Position numbers and translations under genes: made by a program
Shown: one piece after another, positions 14,278 to 22,708 of the stretch
How the letters are laid out: every line of letters starts with the position of its first letter
How positions within the stretch are numbered: the stretch's first letter is position 1
The notes under the pieces: generated by a model
The model's input: only the letters and a program-made list of their open reading frames with translations
Database searches by the model: none
What the model was told of the DNA's origin: nothing
Virus record (IMG/VR): IMGVR_UViG_3300036407_000013
Span: 1 to 39,190 of that record
Direction: 5' to 3' (one strand)
Origin: a virus
DNA length: 39,190 bases

Positions 14278-15303
14278 GTGGGGCAGAGTTCTCAAACACA
14301 GGCGGGGCGCTTGGCGCACCTGGACGGCTGGCGCGGCTTGGCGATCCTCGCCGTCCTGGCTGGACATTTCGGGCCTTGGCCTGCGTTCGGCGCGGTAGGC
14401 GTAGAGCTGTTTTTCGTGCTCAGCGGCCGGCTGATGGCCGAGATCCTATTCGTCCGTCGTCATCCCCTGCCCGACTTCATCCGCCGCAGGCTCAGCCGGG
14501 TCTTGCCCGCGCTGCTCGTGTTCCTGGGGCTCATGTTTCCGGTGGCCTGGTTCGCCGGCCAGGCGATCGTGGGGCGCCCGCTGGCGGAGCCCATCGACCT
14601 TCTCGCCGCCCTGACCTTCACAACCAACTACGTCGCACCTGGACTCGGCCGGGTGTCGGTCTTCGATCACACCTGGTCCCTTGCGGTCGAGGAACACGCC
14701 TACCTCGCGCTTGCGGCGCTGGCCGTCCTGACCGGCCGGGTGTGCAAGCGAGCTGCGCTCGGGCTGTTGCTTGCCGGCGTCGCCTGCATGGCCAACGGCC
14801 TGATCCAAGCGCTGGTCTTCCCGCCCGCGGAAGGCATCAGCCATGGAGTTTACTGGCGAACCGACGTGAGGGCGGCGTCAGTCTTCCTCTCCGCAGCGAC
14901 CTATCTCTTCCTCCGGGATCGAAGCTACGGCCTTGGTTGGGTCCCCGCTGTCGCCGCGGCGATCGGCGCTGGCCTAATCATGTCCTCAGCCCCGCTGGGA
15001 TTTACCGCGGGCACGCTGCTCATGTGCTTGTCGGTGAATACGCTGGAGGCGGCGTCGCCGAGGTTGCGAACCTTCCTATCGACGCCTGTTCTGGTTCACG
15101 CCGGCGTCTTGTCGTACTCGCTTTATCTGTGGCAGCAGCCGTTTTACCTCGCCAGCCAGCGCATCCCTGCGCCGGTCGCCCTGTTGGGCGCGGTTATTGC
15201 GGCCTACCTTAGCTACCGGCTGGTGGAGCAACCCGCCCGCGCCTACCTGAACCGCATCGCGGCTCCTCGAAAGCCGGCACTCACACAACCCGCGAGGGTC
15301 TAG
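14278..15303 (+). CDS. O-acyltransferase (acyltransferase 3 family)
   Basis: An integral membrane protein of about 341 residues. The family signature HLDGWRGLAILAVLAGHFG carries the RG and catalytic-region His residues; the next helices include FFVLSGRLM, and TWSLAVEEHAYL and SYSLYLWQQPFYL match the conserved SLxVE and LYLWQ blocks. About ten transmembrane helices are visible. Such phage enzymes O-acetylate surface polysaccharide and cause serotype conversion or superinfection exclusion. The gene is on the plus strand inside the minus-strand structural operon, a typical cargo position. Start uncertain among GTG 14263, GTG 14278 and TTG 14311. Its stop shares CTAG with the convergent gene. Confidence 0.9.
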   Translation: MGQSSQTQAGRLAHLDGWRGLAILAVLAGHFGPWPAFGAVGVELFFVLSGRLMAEILFVRRHPLPDFIRRRLSRVLPALLVFLGLMFPVAWFAGQAIVGRPLAEPIDLLAALTFTTNYVAPGLGRVSVFDHTWSLAVEEHAYLALAALAVLTGRVCKRAALGLLLAGVACMANGLIQALVFPPAEGISHGVYWRTDVRAASVFLSAATYLFLRDRSYGLGWVPAVAAAIGAGLIMSSAPLGFTAGTLLMCLSVNTLEAASPRLRTFLSTPVLVHAGVLSYSLYLWQQPFYLASQRIPAPVALLGAVIAAYLSYRLVEQPARAYLNRIAAPRKPALTQPARV

Positions 15304-15587
15304 GCGTCCTCCTCGGCGGGCCAGACGGCGTAATCGTGCAGGACGCCTGCTGCGCGCATCGCCGCGCCGCCTGGGGGTTCCGCGAACTCTACCGTGTTCC
15401 ACGCGAACGGCGGCCCAAGGTAGGGCACCACCCACTGGTCGAAAGCATCCCGGCGGACGTAGGCCCAAGATCCGCTGTTGTCGGCGGGGGCCGGCTGGGT
15501 GAAGGGGTTGTTGTTGTCGGTCCACGCCGCATAGGCGCGAGCCGCAGCCTCCGCGGACACCGGGAAAATCACAACCTTGTTCGCCAT
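15300..15587 (-). CDS. 95-residue structural-region hypothetical protein
   Basis: A small protein with aromatic-rich segments (AYAAWTDNNNPFTQPAP, WAYVRRDAFDQWVVPYLGPPF). No family recognised. It is coupled to the upstream ConA-like protein by ATGA, and its TAG overlaps the acyltransferase TAG at a shared CTAG palindrome. Co-transcription with spike and surface proteins suggests a virion or assembly role. Confidence 0.6.
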   Translation of the reverse strand: MANKVVIFPVSAEAAARAYAAWTDNNNPFTQPAPADNSGSWAYVRRDAFDQWVVPYLGPPFAWNTVEFAEPPGGAAMRAAGVLHDYAVWPAEEDA

Positions 15588-16342
15588 CAGGCGATCCCCC
15601 CTCGGGTTTTAAGATAGGTGTAGAGTTGCGCGGCCTGCCCGCTCGTCAGCGGTGCTGTGACCAAGATTGCGGACTGCACGCCCTGGAAGAAGCTCGTGCT
15701 CGCCGTTGTCGCGCCGAGCGTGGTTCGCAGTGAGCCCGTGGAGGGAACGACCGAGGACGGAGCGCCCTCGAACCCGTCAATGTCGGCGCGCGTCGCGGTG
15801 GCGCCAATCACGAAACGGGTGACATGGCGACCCGTGAAGTCCACCGCCGCGTTGACTGCGGAAACGCCAGCCGCCCCATCGCCGATGAACGCCTGGATCT
15901 GGTTGGTTGGATTATTGGACAGGCGGCTTACGCGACGGTCCGTGGCCGCCGCCCCGCCCCCGTAGGCCGCGATTGTCTTGGACCCGGCTACGGCTCCTGC
16001 GGCGGTCTGATCCACCAGCGCCCAGATCTCGACCGGGGCGGCCCCGATCGGGAACGGAACGCTCTGAAGCGCCAGCACGTCATCCACCCCGTCAAAAGTC
16101 ACGCCTGGGCGGCTGTTGAAGCTGGTCGCTGAGTACACCGGCTTGAGAGAGCCGGTCGCCTGAACGACGTCGTATCCGGCGACCTTGTCCCGCCAGGAGG
16201 ACACCAGCCCCCCACTCTGCGTGAAAGACGACGAGTCCTCAGCGTCCCAATAGCCGAGCAGCGACGAGCCGAGGGCGGCCGGGGTCCAGCCTGCCGCGCC
16301 CACTCTCGCGCTCTGGCACAGGGCCAGCGCCAGCATGGTCAC
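15587..16342 (-). CDS. ConA/LamG-like virion surface protein
   Basis: A 251-residue beta-rich protein with the pattern found in phage surface proteins of the ConA-like lectin class: PAALGSSLLGYWDAEDSSSF, then FNSRPGVTFDGVDDVLAL and the final helix SGQAAQLYTYLKTRGGIA. Such modules are common on phage spikes and capsid or tail decorations. The start overlaps the spike base stop as GTGA (GTG 16342), with an ATG two codons later. It follows the spike base protein, which suggests it forms a spike that binds the host surface polysaccharide. Confidence 0.7.
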   Translation of the reverse strand: MTMLALALCQSARVGAAGWTPAALGSSLLGYWDAEDSSSFTQSGGLVSSWRDKVAGYDVVQATGSLKPVYSATSFNSRPGVTFDGVDDVLALQSVPFPIGAAPVEIWALVDQTAAGAVAGSKTIAAYGGGAAATDRRVSRLSNNPTNQIQAFIGDGAAGVSAVNAAVDFTGRHVTRFVIGATATRADIDGFEGAPSSVVPSTGSLRTTLGATTASTSFFQGVQSAILVTAPLTSGQAAQLYTYLKTRGGIA

Positions 16343-16575
16343 GCGAGGAAGCCGACGATGTTGGAGGCCGTCGTGCCGGTCGCCTTCACCTGGGTGATGA
16401 CCATTGGGATGATGGCGCCGGCCGGCACGTTGGAGAACGTCAACGCTGCGCCAAGGCCAGTCGTCACTGCGACGTTGCCGCCTGTGCCGACATACAGCCC
16501 GACGTAGCGCGCCTGAGTGCTGTCCGACGCCGTGACGGCTTCGCCGCCCGTAGGGACGAGGTTATTCGTGTGCAT
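16339..16575 (-). CDS. Spike base protein, RCAP_Rcc01079 family
   Basis: A 78-residue beta-sandwich protein whose core, RYVGLYVGTGGNVAVT, then LTFSNVPAGAIIPMVITQVKATGTTASNIVGF, fits the spike base protein family first described for the Rhodobacter gene transfer agent (Rcc01079), which supports head spikes. The following gene encodes a ConA-like protein that could be the spike. The family is mostly alphaproteobacterial, which supports the host inference. Recognition is by pattern only. Confidence 0.75.
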   Translation of the reverse strand: MHTNNLVPTGGEAVTASDSTQARYVGLYVGTGGNVAVTTGLGAALTFSNVPAGAIIPMVITQVKATGTTASNIVGFLA

Positions 16576-16587
16576 GTCTAGGGCTCC

Positions 16588-16911
16588 TCAGACTGTGCCG
16601 GGGCGGGTGCGGAAAGCCCGGTTGTCCGGGTCATTGAGCCAGCGCTTCCAGGCTTCCTGGTCGTTGCCGAAGCGCTTCTTCAGCTCGAAGAATATGTTGA
16701 GCGGGATGGACGCGACCCACGTCCGACCACCAATCCCGTCGCCCCAACTGTCGGCGCCAGAACTGAAGTGGTTGAAGCGGTCCTTGTTGGCCTCCACCAG
16801 CGCGTCGACGTCCTGCGACGACTGGATCGTGAAGGTGTCGTCGCTGTGGTCGTACTCGAACCACTCGGTAATCCCGGTAAGCGGGTCGTGGTCGAAGAGG
16901 CGCTTGGTCAT
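16588..16911 (-). CDS. Conserved capsid-adjacent hypothetical protein
   Basis: A 107-residue protein beginning MTKRLFDHDPLTGITEWFEYD. The start is supported by GGGAG at 6 nt. The middle reads VEANKDRFNHFSSGADSWGDGIG and the end FFELKKRFGNDQEAWKRWLNDPDNRAF. Proteins of this kind are frequent directly after major capsid genes in podoviruses, but I know no function. It is separated from the capsid gene by a strong terminator, so it needs readthrough or its own promoter. Confidence 0.7.
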   Translation of the reverse strand: MTKRLFDHDPLTGITEWFEYDHSDDTFTIQSSQDVDALVEANKDRFNHFSSGADSWGDGIGGRTWVASIPLNIFFELKKRFGNDQEAWKRWLNDPDNRAFRTRPGTV

Positions 16912-16921
16912 GCAAGCTCCC

Positions 16922-16953
16922 AAAGAAAGGGGGCCACCCCGAAGGATGGCCCC
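16922..16953 (-). terminator. Strong intrinsic terminator after major capsid
   Basis: Read on the minus strand, GGGGCCATCC pairs with GGGTGGCCCC around a TTCG loop and is followed by CTTTCTTT. It starts 18 bases after the major capsid stop. Stem strength and the UNCG-type loop make it the best intrinsic terminator in the window. It would let capsid message exceed the downstream tail messages by partial termination. Confidence 0.85.
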
Positions 16954-16971
16954 GCAGTCAGGTCCGAGGGC

Positions 16972-17925
16972 CTAGAGGAGGTCGCGAACGACCGCCATGG
17001 CCTGTTCGTTCGTCACTTCGAGGCCGGCTTCCTCGATCATGTGCCACTTCTCAGCGTCGCCGGTCTTGGCGAGCTGCTCGGCGAAGTAGGGGCGCAGGAC
17101 GCGCTTCTTCGCCTGCGACGGGTCGATGAGGTACGCCAGGTCGGTCGGCATGAAGCGGTTCGGGACCACTTCCACGTTGCCGAAGTCGGACACGTAGATG
17201 TCCACCGCGCCGATCACCACGCCCGGCTTGGCGCCGTTCACGTTGTAGCGGTTCACGGCGATGCCGGCGAAGGCCGAGGTTTCCTGCTTCTTGGCCGGGG
17301 AGACCATCAGCATGGAGACTTCGCCGCCGGACTCGAACTGCAGGCGCAGGGCTTCCTTCAGCAGGGTTTCCGACCAAGCGCGGTCGGTGCCGTTGGTGCG
17401 GGCCGTGGTCGGAACGCCGCCCGCGAAGGTGTAGGCGGTGCCCGAGGTGCCGTTCGTGTCGTTGGTGAACAGCCAGGTGTCGAGCGAGGCGGTCACGCGA
17501 GCGGTCGAGGAGTTGCCAGCGACGGCGACGTTGGTCCCCGTGAAGGCCTTCTCCTGGTCGCGCTTCAGCTCCTTGCCCTTCTTGGCGGTCTGATAGGCGA
17601 TTTCCGACTTGCGGCCGGCCTTCTTCACGGCCTCGAGCGTGCCCGAGATGGTGAAGCTCTTCTTGAAGATCTGCGTGTAGTTCACGTAGCGGGTGGTCGG
17701 GGAAACCGCCGCCGCCGTGGTGTCGTCGCCCTCGATGTTGGCGTTGTTTGCCGCAGCGGCGAGGCTGTCGGTCTGCCAGTCGAACTGGGTCGCCGCGCAC
17801 GACGCCTTGCCGATGTTCGACAGGAACGGCGTGTCCGTGGGCGAGATGTTGCTGATGACGTCCGAGAGGTCTTCCCGGATGCCGATCGCGCTGTACTTGT
17901 CGAAGGTGTTGGTCGGTTGAGCCAT
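16972..17925 (-). CDS. Major capsid protein, SU10/DUF5309 family
   Basis: A 317-residue HK97-fold coat protein. The N-terminus, GIREDLSDVISNISPTDTPFLS, followed by TQFDWQTDSLAAAANNANIEGDD, is the hallmark of the SU10 major capsid (DUF5309) family. The centre contains the E-loop/P-domain region and the end EVVPNRFMPTDLAYLIDP, then AKTGDAEKWHMIEEAGLEV. No separate N-terminal delta domain is present; a scaffold protein is encoded immediately upstream (TAATG overlap). High expression is implied by the terminator just after it. Confidence 0.92.
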   Translation of the reverse strand: MAQPTNTFDKYSAIGIREDLSDVISNISPTDTPFLSNIGKASCAATQFDWQTDSLAAAANNANIEGDDTTAAAVSPTTRYVNYTQIFKKSFTISGTLEAVKKAGRKSEIAYQTAKKGKELKRDQEKAFTGTNVAVAGNSSTARVTASLDTWLFTNDTNGTSGTAYTFAGGVPTTARTNGTDRAWSETLLKEALRLQFESGGEVSMLMVSPAKKQETSAFAGIAVNRYNVNGAKPGVVIGAVDIYVSDFGNVEVVPNRFMPTDLAYLIDPSQAKKRVLRPYFAEQLAKTGDAEKWHMIEEAGLEVTNEQAMAVVRDLL

Positions 17926-18887
17926 TAGCCCAGCATCCTTTCAATGGCGGCAGCCGCGTCATCGACACGGCCGGTTTTTGCGAGACGTTGCTTGGCTCGG
18001 GTCAGATCGCTCGACGGGGTGGGCTTGCTTGCGGTGGAGCCTGGCTTGGCGGTCTTCACCGCATCCACCCGGGCTTTCACGGCAGGGGCCTTGGCCTTCA
18101 GCCGGTCGAATTGCATGGCCTTCCACAGGACGAGGTAGGCGCGGTGATTGTCGGTGTCCTGGATGTCCTCGGGCGTGAAGCCGATGGACAGCGCGTAGCC
18201 GACCGTCTCCTCGAAGTTCTTCTTGTCCTGGAGTTCCGGGACCACCTTGATGAGCGCGAGGGCTTCATCGCGGCGGCGCTCAATGCGCTCCTTTTCCTGC
18301 TCTTCGCGCTGGGCCGTCTCGATCCGCTGGCGTTCTGCCTGGATCGCTTCGGCCTGCTGGCGCAGCTCCTCACGCCGGAGGAGGTATTCCGCCGGGTTGG
18401 TCTGCCGCAGGTCCTGCAGCGCAGGATCTTCCCACTGCTGCTGTAGGTGCGCTTCGAGCTTGGGCAGGAGGCTTGCGTACTGTTCCCGCTCCTGACGCAC
18501 GGCCTGGAGTTCCGGCTCGATGGCCTTTCGGGCCTCGGCCAGCTCCATGGTCTTGCGCGTGTAGTCCTGGGTCCGGGAGTAGCCGCGCTGAAGCTCGTCG
18601 AGCGTCACCACCACTTCCTCGCCGTCGACCTTGACGGTGAAGGTGGGCGGTTGCTCAGCCTCGTCGTCGGGCTGCTCGTCCGTCTCTTCGGACTCGTCCT
18701 CCGGGGTTTCGGGCTCGTCGCCCTCCTCCTCGTCGGATTGAGGGGACTCTTCGTCCTCCTCGCGCGTCTCGCTCCCGTCGCTGTCACCGTCGCCGGTTAG
18801 CAGGGATGCGATCCGGTCTGCGGCTGACTGAACCGTCAGGCCGCCTTCGCTGCCGGTGGCTTCCGCCGTGCCGTCAGGTACGTTCAT
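17925..18887 (-). CDS. Scaffolding protein
   Basis: A 320-residue highly charged helical protein. Residues about 35-75 are almost entirely Glu/Asp/Ser/Pro, followed by a small beta segment (TFTVKVDGEEVVVTLDELQRG) and a long coiled coil (about 105-205, rich in Gln, Glu, Arg). The C-terminus is basic (TRAKQRLAKTGRVDDAAAAIERML), the usual coat-binding helix of scaffolds. Its position immediately upstream of the major capsid gene and its composition make scaffold the best reading. Confidence 0.85.
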   Translation of the reverse strand: MNVPDGTAEATGSEGGLTVQSAADRIASLLTGDGDSDGSETREEDEESPQSDEEEGDEPETPEDESEETDEQPDDEAEQPPTFTVKVDGEEVVVTLDELQRGYSRTQDYTRKTMELAEARKAIEPELQAVRQEREQYASLLPKLEAHLQQQWEDPALQDLRQTNPAEYLLRREELRQQAEAIQAERQRIETAQREEQEKERIERRRDEALALIKVVPELQDKKNFEETVGYALSIGFTPEDIQDTDNHRAYLVLWKAMQFDRLKAKAPAVKARVDAVKTAKPGSTASKPTPSSDLTRAKQRLAKTGRVDDAAAAIERMLG

Positions 18888-18939
18888 GTTGTGCTCTGGG
18901 TTTGACGCCGCTGCTCGAAGCGTGGCGGCTGGGGGTGTG

Positions 18940-19224
18940 CTAGCGGACGAGGCTCAGCGGCCGGCGCTGATTGGCCTTATCCAGCTTCTCTTGTTCGTAC
19001 TTCGCGGCCTCGACCCAGGTCTTGAGCTGACCCCGCACCGCATCGAGCGCAGCGATCTGGTGGAACAGCTCCTCACGACGCTGGGTCATGGGCGAGGTAG
19101 TGGACCGCCACTGCTGCTGCAGTTGGTTCGAGATATGATCCATGGCATCGATGACGGCCTCGTTGCCGAGCACCGTCCGGGCGCGCTCGCCCTGCTCGAT
19201 GATGGCTCGGACGCGGTCGGTCAC
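18940..19224 (-). CDS. 94-residue helical protein between portal and scaffold
   Basis: Starts at GTG 19224, which overlaps the preceding stop as GTGA; the longer upstream reading in this frame is a shadow. The product is helical throughout (RVRAIIEQGERARTVL, then HISNQLQQQWR and a C-terminal VEAAKYEQEKLDKANQRR), consistent with a small assembly or internal core protein. No family recognised. Confidence 0.65.
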   Translation of the reverse strand: MTDRVRAIIEQGERARTVLGNEAVIDAMDHISNQLQQQWRSTTSPMTQRREELFHQIAALDAVRGQLKTWVEAAKYEQEKLDKANQRRPLSLVR

Positions 19225-19388
19225 TCGGGGGCCTTCGCCTTGCGGGCCGGCTTCTCGGCCGACTGCAGGATGGCGCGAGGGGCCTTGACGTACTCGACGC
19301 CCTGCAGCCCAACCACCTTGACCATCACCCACTCGGGATAGGCGCCGGTCACGACGCCTTCCACGAGAACCTTATCGCCTTCTTTCAT
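19221..19388 (-). CDS. 55-residue KOW-like basic protein
   Basis: Reads MKEGDKVLVEGVVTGAYPEW and continues VMVKVVGLQGVEYVKAPR, then a Lys/Arg/Ala-rich tail. The first 30 residues resemble a KOW/SH3-like small barrel (GDKVLVEG...VVG). The ATG at 19388 overlaps the portal stop as ATGA and the stop overlaps the next GTG. It is short but tightly embedded in the portal-scaffold segment. Confidence 0.6.
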   Translation of the reverse strand: MKEGDKVLVEGVVTGAYPEWVMVKVVGLQGVEYVKAPRAILQSAEKPARKAKAPE

Positions 19389-21445
19389 CCGGGTTCTCCA
19401 CCAGGGTTCACTTCGGAGGTGCCGCCCGGGGACTGAAAGCGCATCGCGCCCGTCTCCCGCGCCACCTGGGCCTGCACGAAGCCAAGCTCGCGCTTCAGTT
19501 CGATCTCTGCGGAGAGCTGCTCACGCTTCAGCTGCAGCTCGGCCTGGATCTGCTCGCGCTTCAGCGCCAGGTCGGCCTCAAACTCCATGCGCCGCAGCTG
19601 AAGGTCGGTTTGAGCCTTCTGCTGGTCCATCTGGGCCTGCTGCTGGGCCTTCTGCTGCTCCAGCTGCATCTTCATCTGCGCTTCGACCAGCTTGGGATCG
19701 GGCGGAGCCTCGCCAGTGTCGTTCGCCTGGCCTTCTTCGCTCTCCGGGTCGGTGAAGTAGGCGTCCGGGTTCCGGATGCCGCCAAGCTCCAGGATCTTGC
19801 TCAGCGTGTGGTGATACTGCTTCGGCGTGACCAGCGGGTTCTGGAACCCGGCCTGCGTCAGGATCTGCTCCTGCTTCTGCGCCACCAGCGCCAGCAGTTG
19901 GCCCTTCTGCTGGTCCGAGCCGCCACCCAGGCCGAACGTGCAGACCACGTCCATGTTGACCCGCCAGGCGCGCGGATCGACCGGCGTCCACTTGTTGCGG
20001 AGCTTCACCATCCGCTGGGCGCGCTGGTTCTCGACCACCAGCCGCATGATGCCGCGGAACAGCCGGCGCATACCCGAGGCCATGATGCGGGCGATGAGTT
20101 CGATGCGCTCCTGGGAGCGGGTGAACTGCCCTTCAGCCGCCGCCGCGGTCGTGTTCTGCAGCGACTCCGCGTCCAGGCCCTGGCTGACCTTGGACATGCC
20201 CGTGCGGTTCTCCCGCAGCTCGTCCATGTAGGAGAGGTACGGCAACGCCGCGCCGGACAGGTCCTGCGTCGGCAACTGCATGTAGCCGCCGTTGGTCTTC
20301 GCCCGCAGGATGGCGCCGACCTCGGTGTTCATCGCGTCTTCGACGCTGCCGTCGTTCTCCACCACGACCGTGCGCGGGAAGATGCTCTGCGCGAGGCTGT
20401 CGAGCCCGGCCCGGAGAACAACCGTCTTCACCCGGGCGATGTCGGCCGTCTTGTCCGCGAGCGACTGGCCGAAGAACGTGTGCGGCTCGGGATCGCAGTG
20501 GAAGTCGGCGAAGGGCCGCTCGTCCCACGGCTCGTTGGCCACGACCTTGTAGCCGCTGCCCACAGTGCAGATCTTGCGAAGCTCGGCGATGCCGTCGCCG
20601 TCGAAGTCCACGTACTGGTAGGCCTCGACGTACAGCAGCTCCCGCATCGTCGGGTCGAGCGCGTTGTCGCCGCCGTCCGCGTAGGGGTTGCGCGCGTGGC
20701 GCTCCTGGTTGCCTTCCAGCTCGTCGCCAGAGGCCGCCTCAAGCATCTCGTCCTTGTCGTAGCCCATCGCCACGAGGTCGGAGACGGTCTTGGTCGTGCG
20801 ATGCGCCACCAGGCGCGCGTCATCCAGCGTCTTGGCGTTGCGGCTGATCAGCAGCTCTTCGGGCGGGACGGCCTCGAGCTTCACCCGATCGTGCCGCTTC
20901 TTCATGCGGATGGTGACCGTCAGGCCGTTCTCGTCCTCGCTGGACTCCACGACCTCGGCCTCGACCGCCTTCTGGATGTCCTCCAGCAGGTTGGTGAGCG
21001 CCATCTCGTCCAGGCCGGTGTAGGTCTTGGTCGAGACGGTGACGCTGTCGTCCCACCAGTATTTGACGTAGCCGGTCTTCTCGCGCAGCGCGTTCTTGAT
21101 GACCGCGTAGAGGATGCCGAAGCCGTCGTTATCGTTGGTGACGATGTAGTTGGCGTAGTCGGTCTGCTGCTCGGCCTGCTCGAGGTCTTCCTCGCTCTCC
21201 GGCACGAACTCGACCACGTTCTCAGAGCCGAAGAAGATCCGCATCAGCGACGGCAGGGCCGCGTTGATGGTGTCGTGGACGTCGCGGCTGACGACCTGCG
21301 CCCTGCCCTCTTCCTCGTCGCCGTACGGGCGGCCGAAGTAGCGGTCGAGGGCTTCCTTGCGGTCCCGGCCAATCTCGCTGTCGATGAAGGTGATCGCGTC
21401 TTCGATCTCGGCGGCGACGATCGACTGAAGCTCGGCGTCTTCCAT
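19385..21445 (-). CDS. Portal protein, SU10/P22-like
   Basis: A 686-residue portal that forms the dodecameric DNA channel. The N-terminal clip/stem sequence includes RDRKEALDRYFGRPYGDEEEGRAQ and VSRDVHDTINAALPSLMRIFFG; the core has VPPEELLISRNAKTLDDARLVAHR and GYKVVANEPWDERPFADFH, characteristic of podovirus portals. After residue 590 a Gln/Lys/Glu coiled tail contains near-perfect 11-residue repeats (LALKREQIQAE, LQLKREQLSAE, IELKREL), resembling a barrel or crown helix. The gene directly abuts the terminase. Confidence 0.9.
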   Translation of the reverse strand: MEDAELQSIVAAEIEDAITFIDSEIGRDRKEALDRYFGRPYGDEEEGRAQVVSRDVHDTINAALPSLMRIFFGSENVVEFVPESEEDLEQAEQQTDYANYIVTNDNDGFGILYAVIKNALREKTGYVKYWWDDSVTVSTKTYTGLDEMALTNLLEDIQKAVEAEVVESSEDENGLTVTIRMKKRHDRVKLEAVPPEELLISRNAKTLDDARLVAHRTTKTVSDLVAMGYDKDEMLEAASGDELEGNQERHARNPYADGGDNALDPTMRELLYVEAYQYVDFDGDGIAELRKICTVGSGYKVVANEPWDERPFADFHCDPEPHTFFGQSLADKTADIARVKTVVLRAGLDSLAQSIFPRTVVVENDGSVEDAMNTEVGAILRAKTNGGYMQLPTQDLSGAALPYLSYMDELRENRTGMSKVSQGLDAESLQNTTAAAAEGQFTRSQERIELIARIMASGMRRLFRGIMRLVVENQRAQRMVKLRNKWTPVDPRAWRVNMDVVCTFGLGGGSDQQKGQLLALVAQKQEQILTQAGFQNPLVTPKQYHHTLSKILELGGIRNPDAYFTDPESEEGQANDTGEAPPDPKLVEAQMKMQLEQQKAQQQAQMDQQKAQTDLQLRRMEFEADLALKREQIQAELQLKREQLSAEIELKRELGFVQAQVARETGAMRFQSPGGTSEVNPGGEPG

Positions 21446-22708
21446 CTAGGCGAGCCCCCTGATTTTGCGCCGCACCGGCCCGGAGGCCTTCAGCTCGTCG
21501 CGGTAGGTGATCCCGAGCATCCGCAGCGCATCAGCGCCGTGGCTCGACCAGTCGTGGTAGGGTCTGTCGTGGAACGACTTGCGCTTGTCGTCCCACTGCT
21601 TGCGGTAGTTGCGGAGGCACTCGAGGCCCTGCGCGCAGGCCTTGGCGTCGAACCAAAGGCGCGAGAACAGCACCCGGGTGGCGTTGATCCCGTCTTCCAC
21701 CGCCAGCCGCGGCGCAATCTCGACCTTGCCGGCTCCGAGGATGCCTTCGATCACGCTCTTGCGGGTGATCGCCGTCGTCATCTCGCGGACTTCCGCATCG
21801 TGCGGCAGAACGTGTTTCTCGTAGGCGTAGGGCTTGGCGAGGACGTCCTTGGCGACGCTGGTCAGCGCCTGGCCCGTCCACTCCTGGTAGCCAATCAGCC
21901 GGATCTCGCGGTTGACCACCTGAGCGAACCAGACCGCTGTCGCGTCATCCAGGCCGAGGTCCCAGTAGGTCCGAACCGCAACGGACGGATCATGCGGAAC
22001 GGCGGTGATGCGGTCCTTCTGAGCCTCTTCCAGCTCATCGGCGTAGTAGGCGCCGACAACCGAGGCCTCGAAGCTGCACTCGTACTCCTGAGCGTACTGC
22101 TCGCGGGTCATCTCCCGCTTGGCGTCGCGCAGTTCGTCGTCCGGGATGATCCCCGTTCTCGACGCCTTCAGTTCCGCAAAGAACCACTCTTCCGGGTTCG
22201 ACTTGGCCCGCTCGCAGAGTTCCGCGAAGTGGTTGCGGCCCTTCGGCGTGCCGATGAACGTTGCCTTGCCGCGACGATCGGAGAGAGCCGGCCGGACCAC
22301 CTCGGGCCAAACCCGGGGATCCATGTCGCCGTACTCATCCAGCGCCGCCACATCGAGGTAGAGCCCGCGAAGCCGGTCGTAGTTCTCTGCCCCGTAAAGC
22401 CGGACGCGTGAGCCATCGGGGAAATCCGCCCGAAGCTCTGTCTCGTGGAACTCCACACCGGGGATCGGCCGGCAGATGTCCTTCACGTACTGCCAGGCGA
22501 TGTCCTTGGCCTGAGCGTAGGTCGGCGCGATGTAGGCGCCCCTCGCGTTCGGAAGCGGGCAACGCAGCGTGTCGTCAATCACGTCGGCGAGGGTGCTGAC
22601 CGTCTTCCCCGCCCGCCGGTGCGCCACCTGAGCGGCCCAGCGCTGCGTACGCATGTGGAACGGGATGAACTGCTCCCGCGCCTCGTAGTTAAGTCTGATC
22701 TGCTGCAC
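21446..22708 (-). CDS. terL: Terminase large subunit (packaging ATPase/nuclease)
   Basis: A 420-residue packaging motor. The Walker A motif is AHRRAGKT (29-36) and Walker B LYLDVAALDE (116-125), with motif III in KATFIGTPKG. The RNase H-like nuclease half starts at TYWDLGLDDATAVW (first Asp) and includes HDAEVREM and the C-terminal SSHGADALRML. It packages DNA into proheads through the portal. The start overlaps TerS by 20 bp. This is shorter than P22 TerL but has both domains. Confidence 0.95.
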   Translation of the reverse strand: MQQIRLNYEAREQFIPFHMRTQRWAAQVAHRRAGKTVSTLADVIDDTLRCPLPNARGAYIAPTYAQAKDIAWQYVKDICRPIPGVEFHETELRADFPDGSRVRLYGAENYDRLRGLYLDVAALDEYGDMDPRVWPEVVRPALSDRRGKATFIGTPKGRNHFAELCERAKSNPEEWFFAELKASRTGIIPDDELRDAKREMTREQYAQEYECSFEASVVGAYYADELEEAQKDRITAVPHDPSVAVRTYWDLGLDDATAVWFAQVVNREIRLIGYQEWTGQALTSVAKDVLAKPYAYEKHVLPHDAEVREMTTAITRKSVIEGILGAGKVEIAPRLAVEDGINATRVLFSRLWFDAKACAQGLECLRNYRKQWDDKRKSFHDRPYHDWSSHGADALRMLGITYRDELKASGPVRRKIRGLA

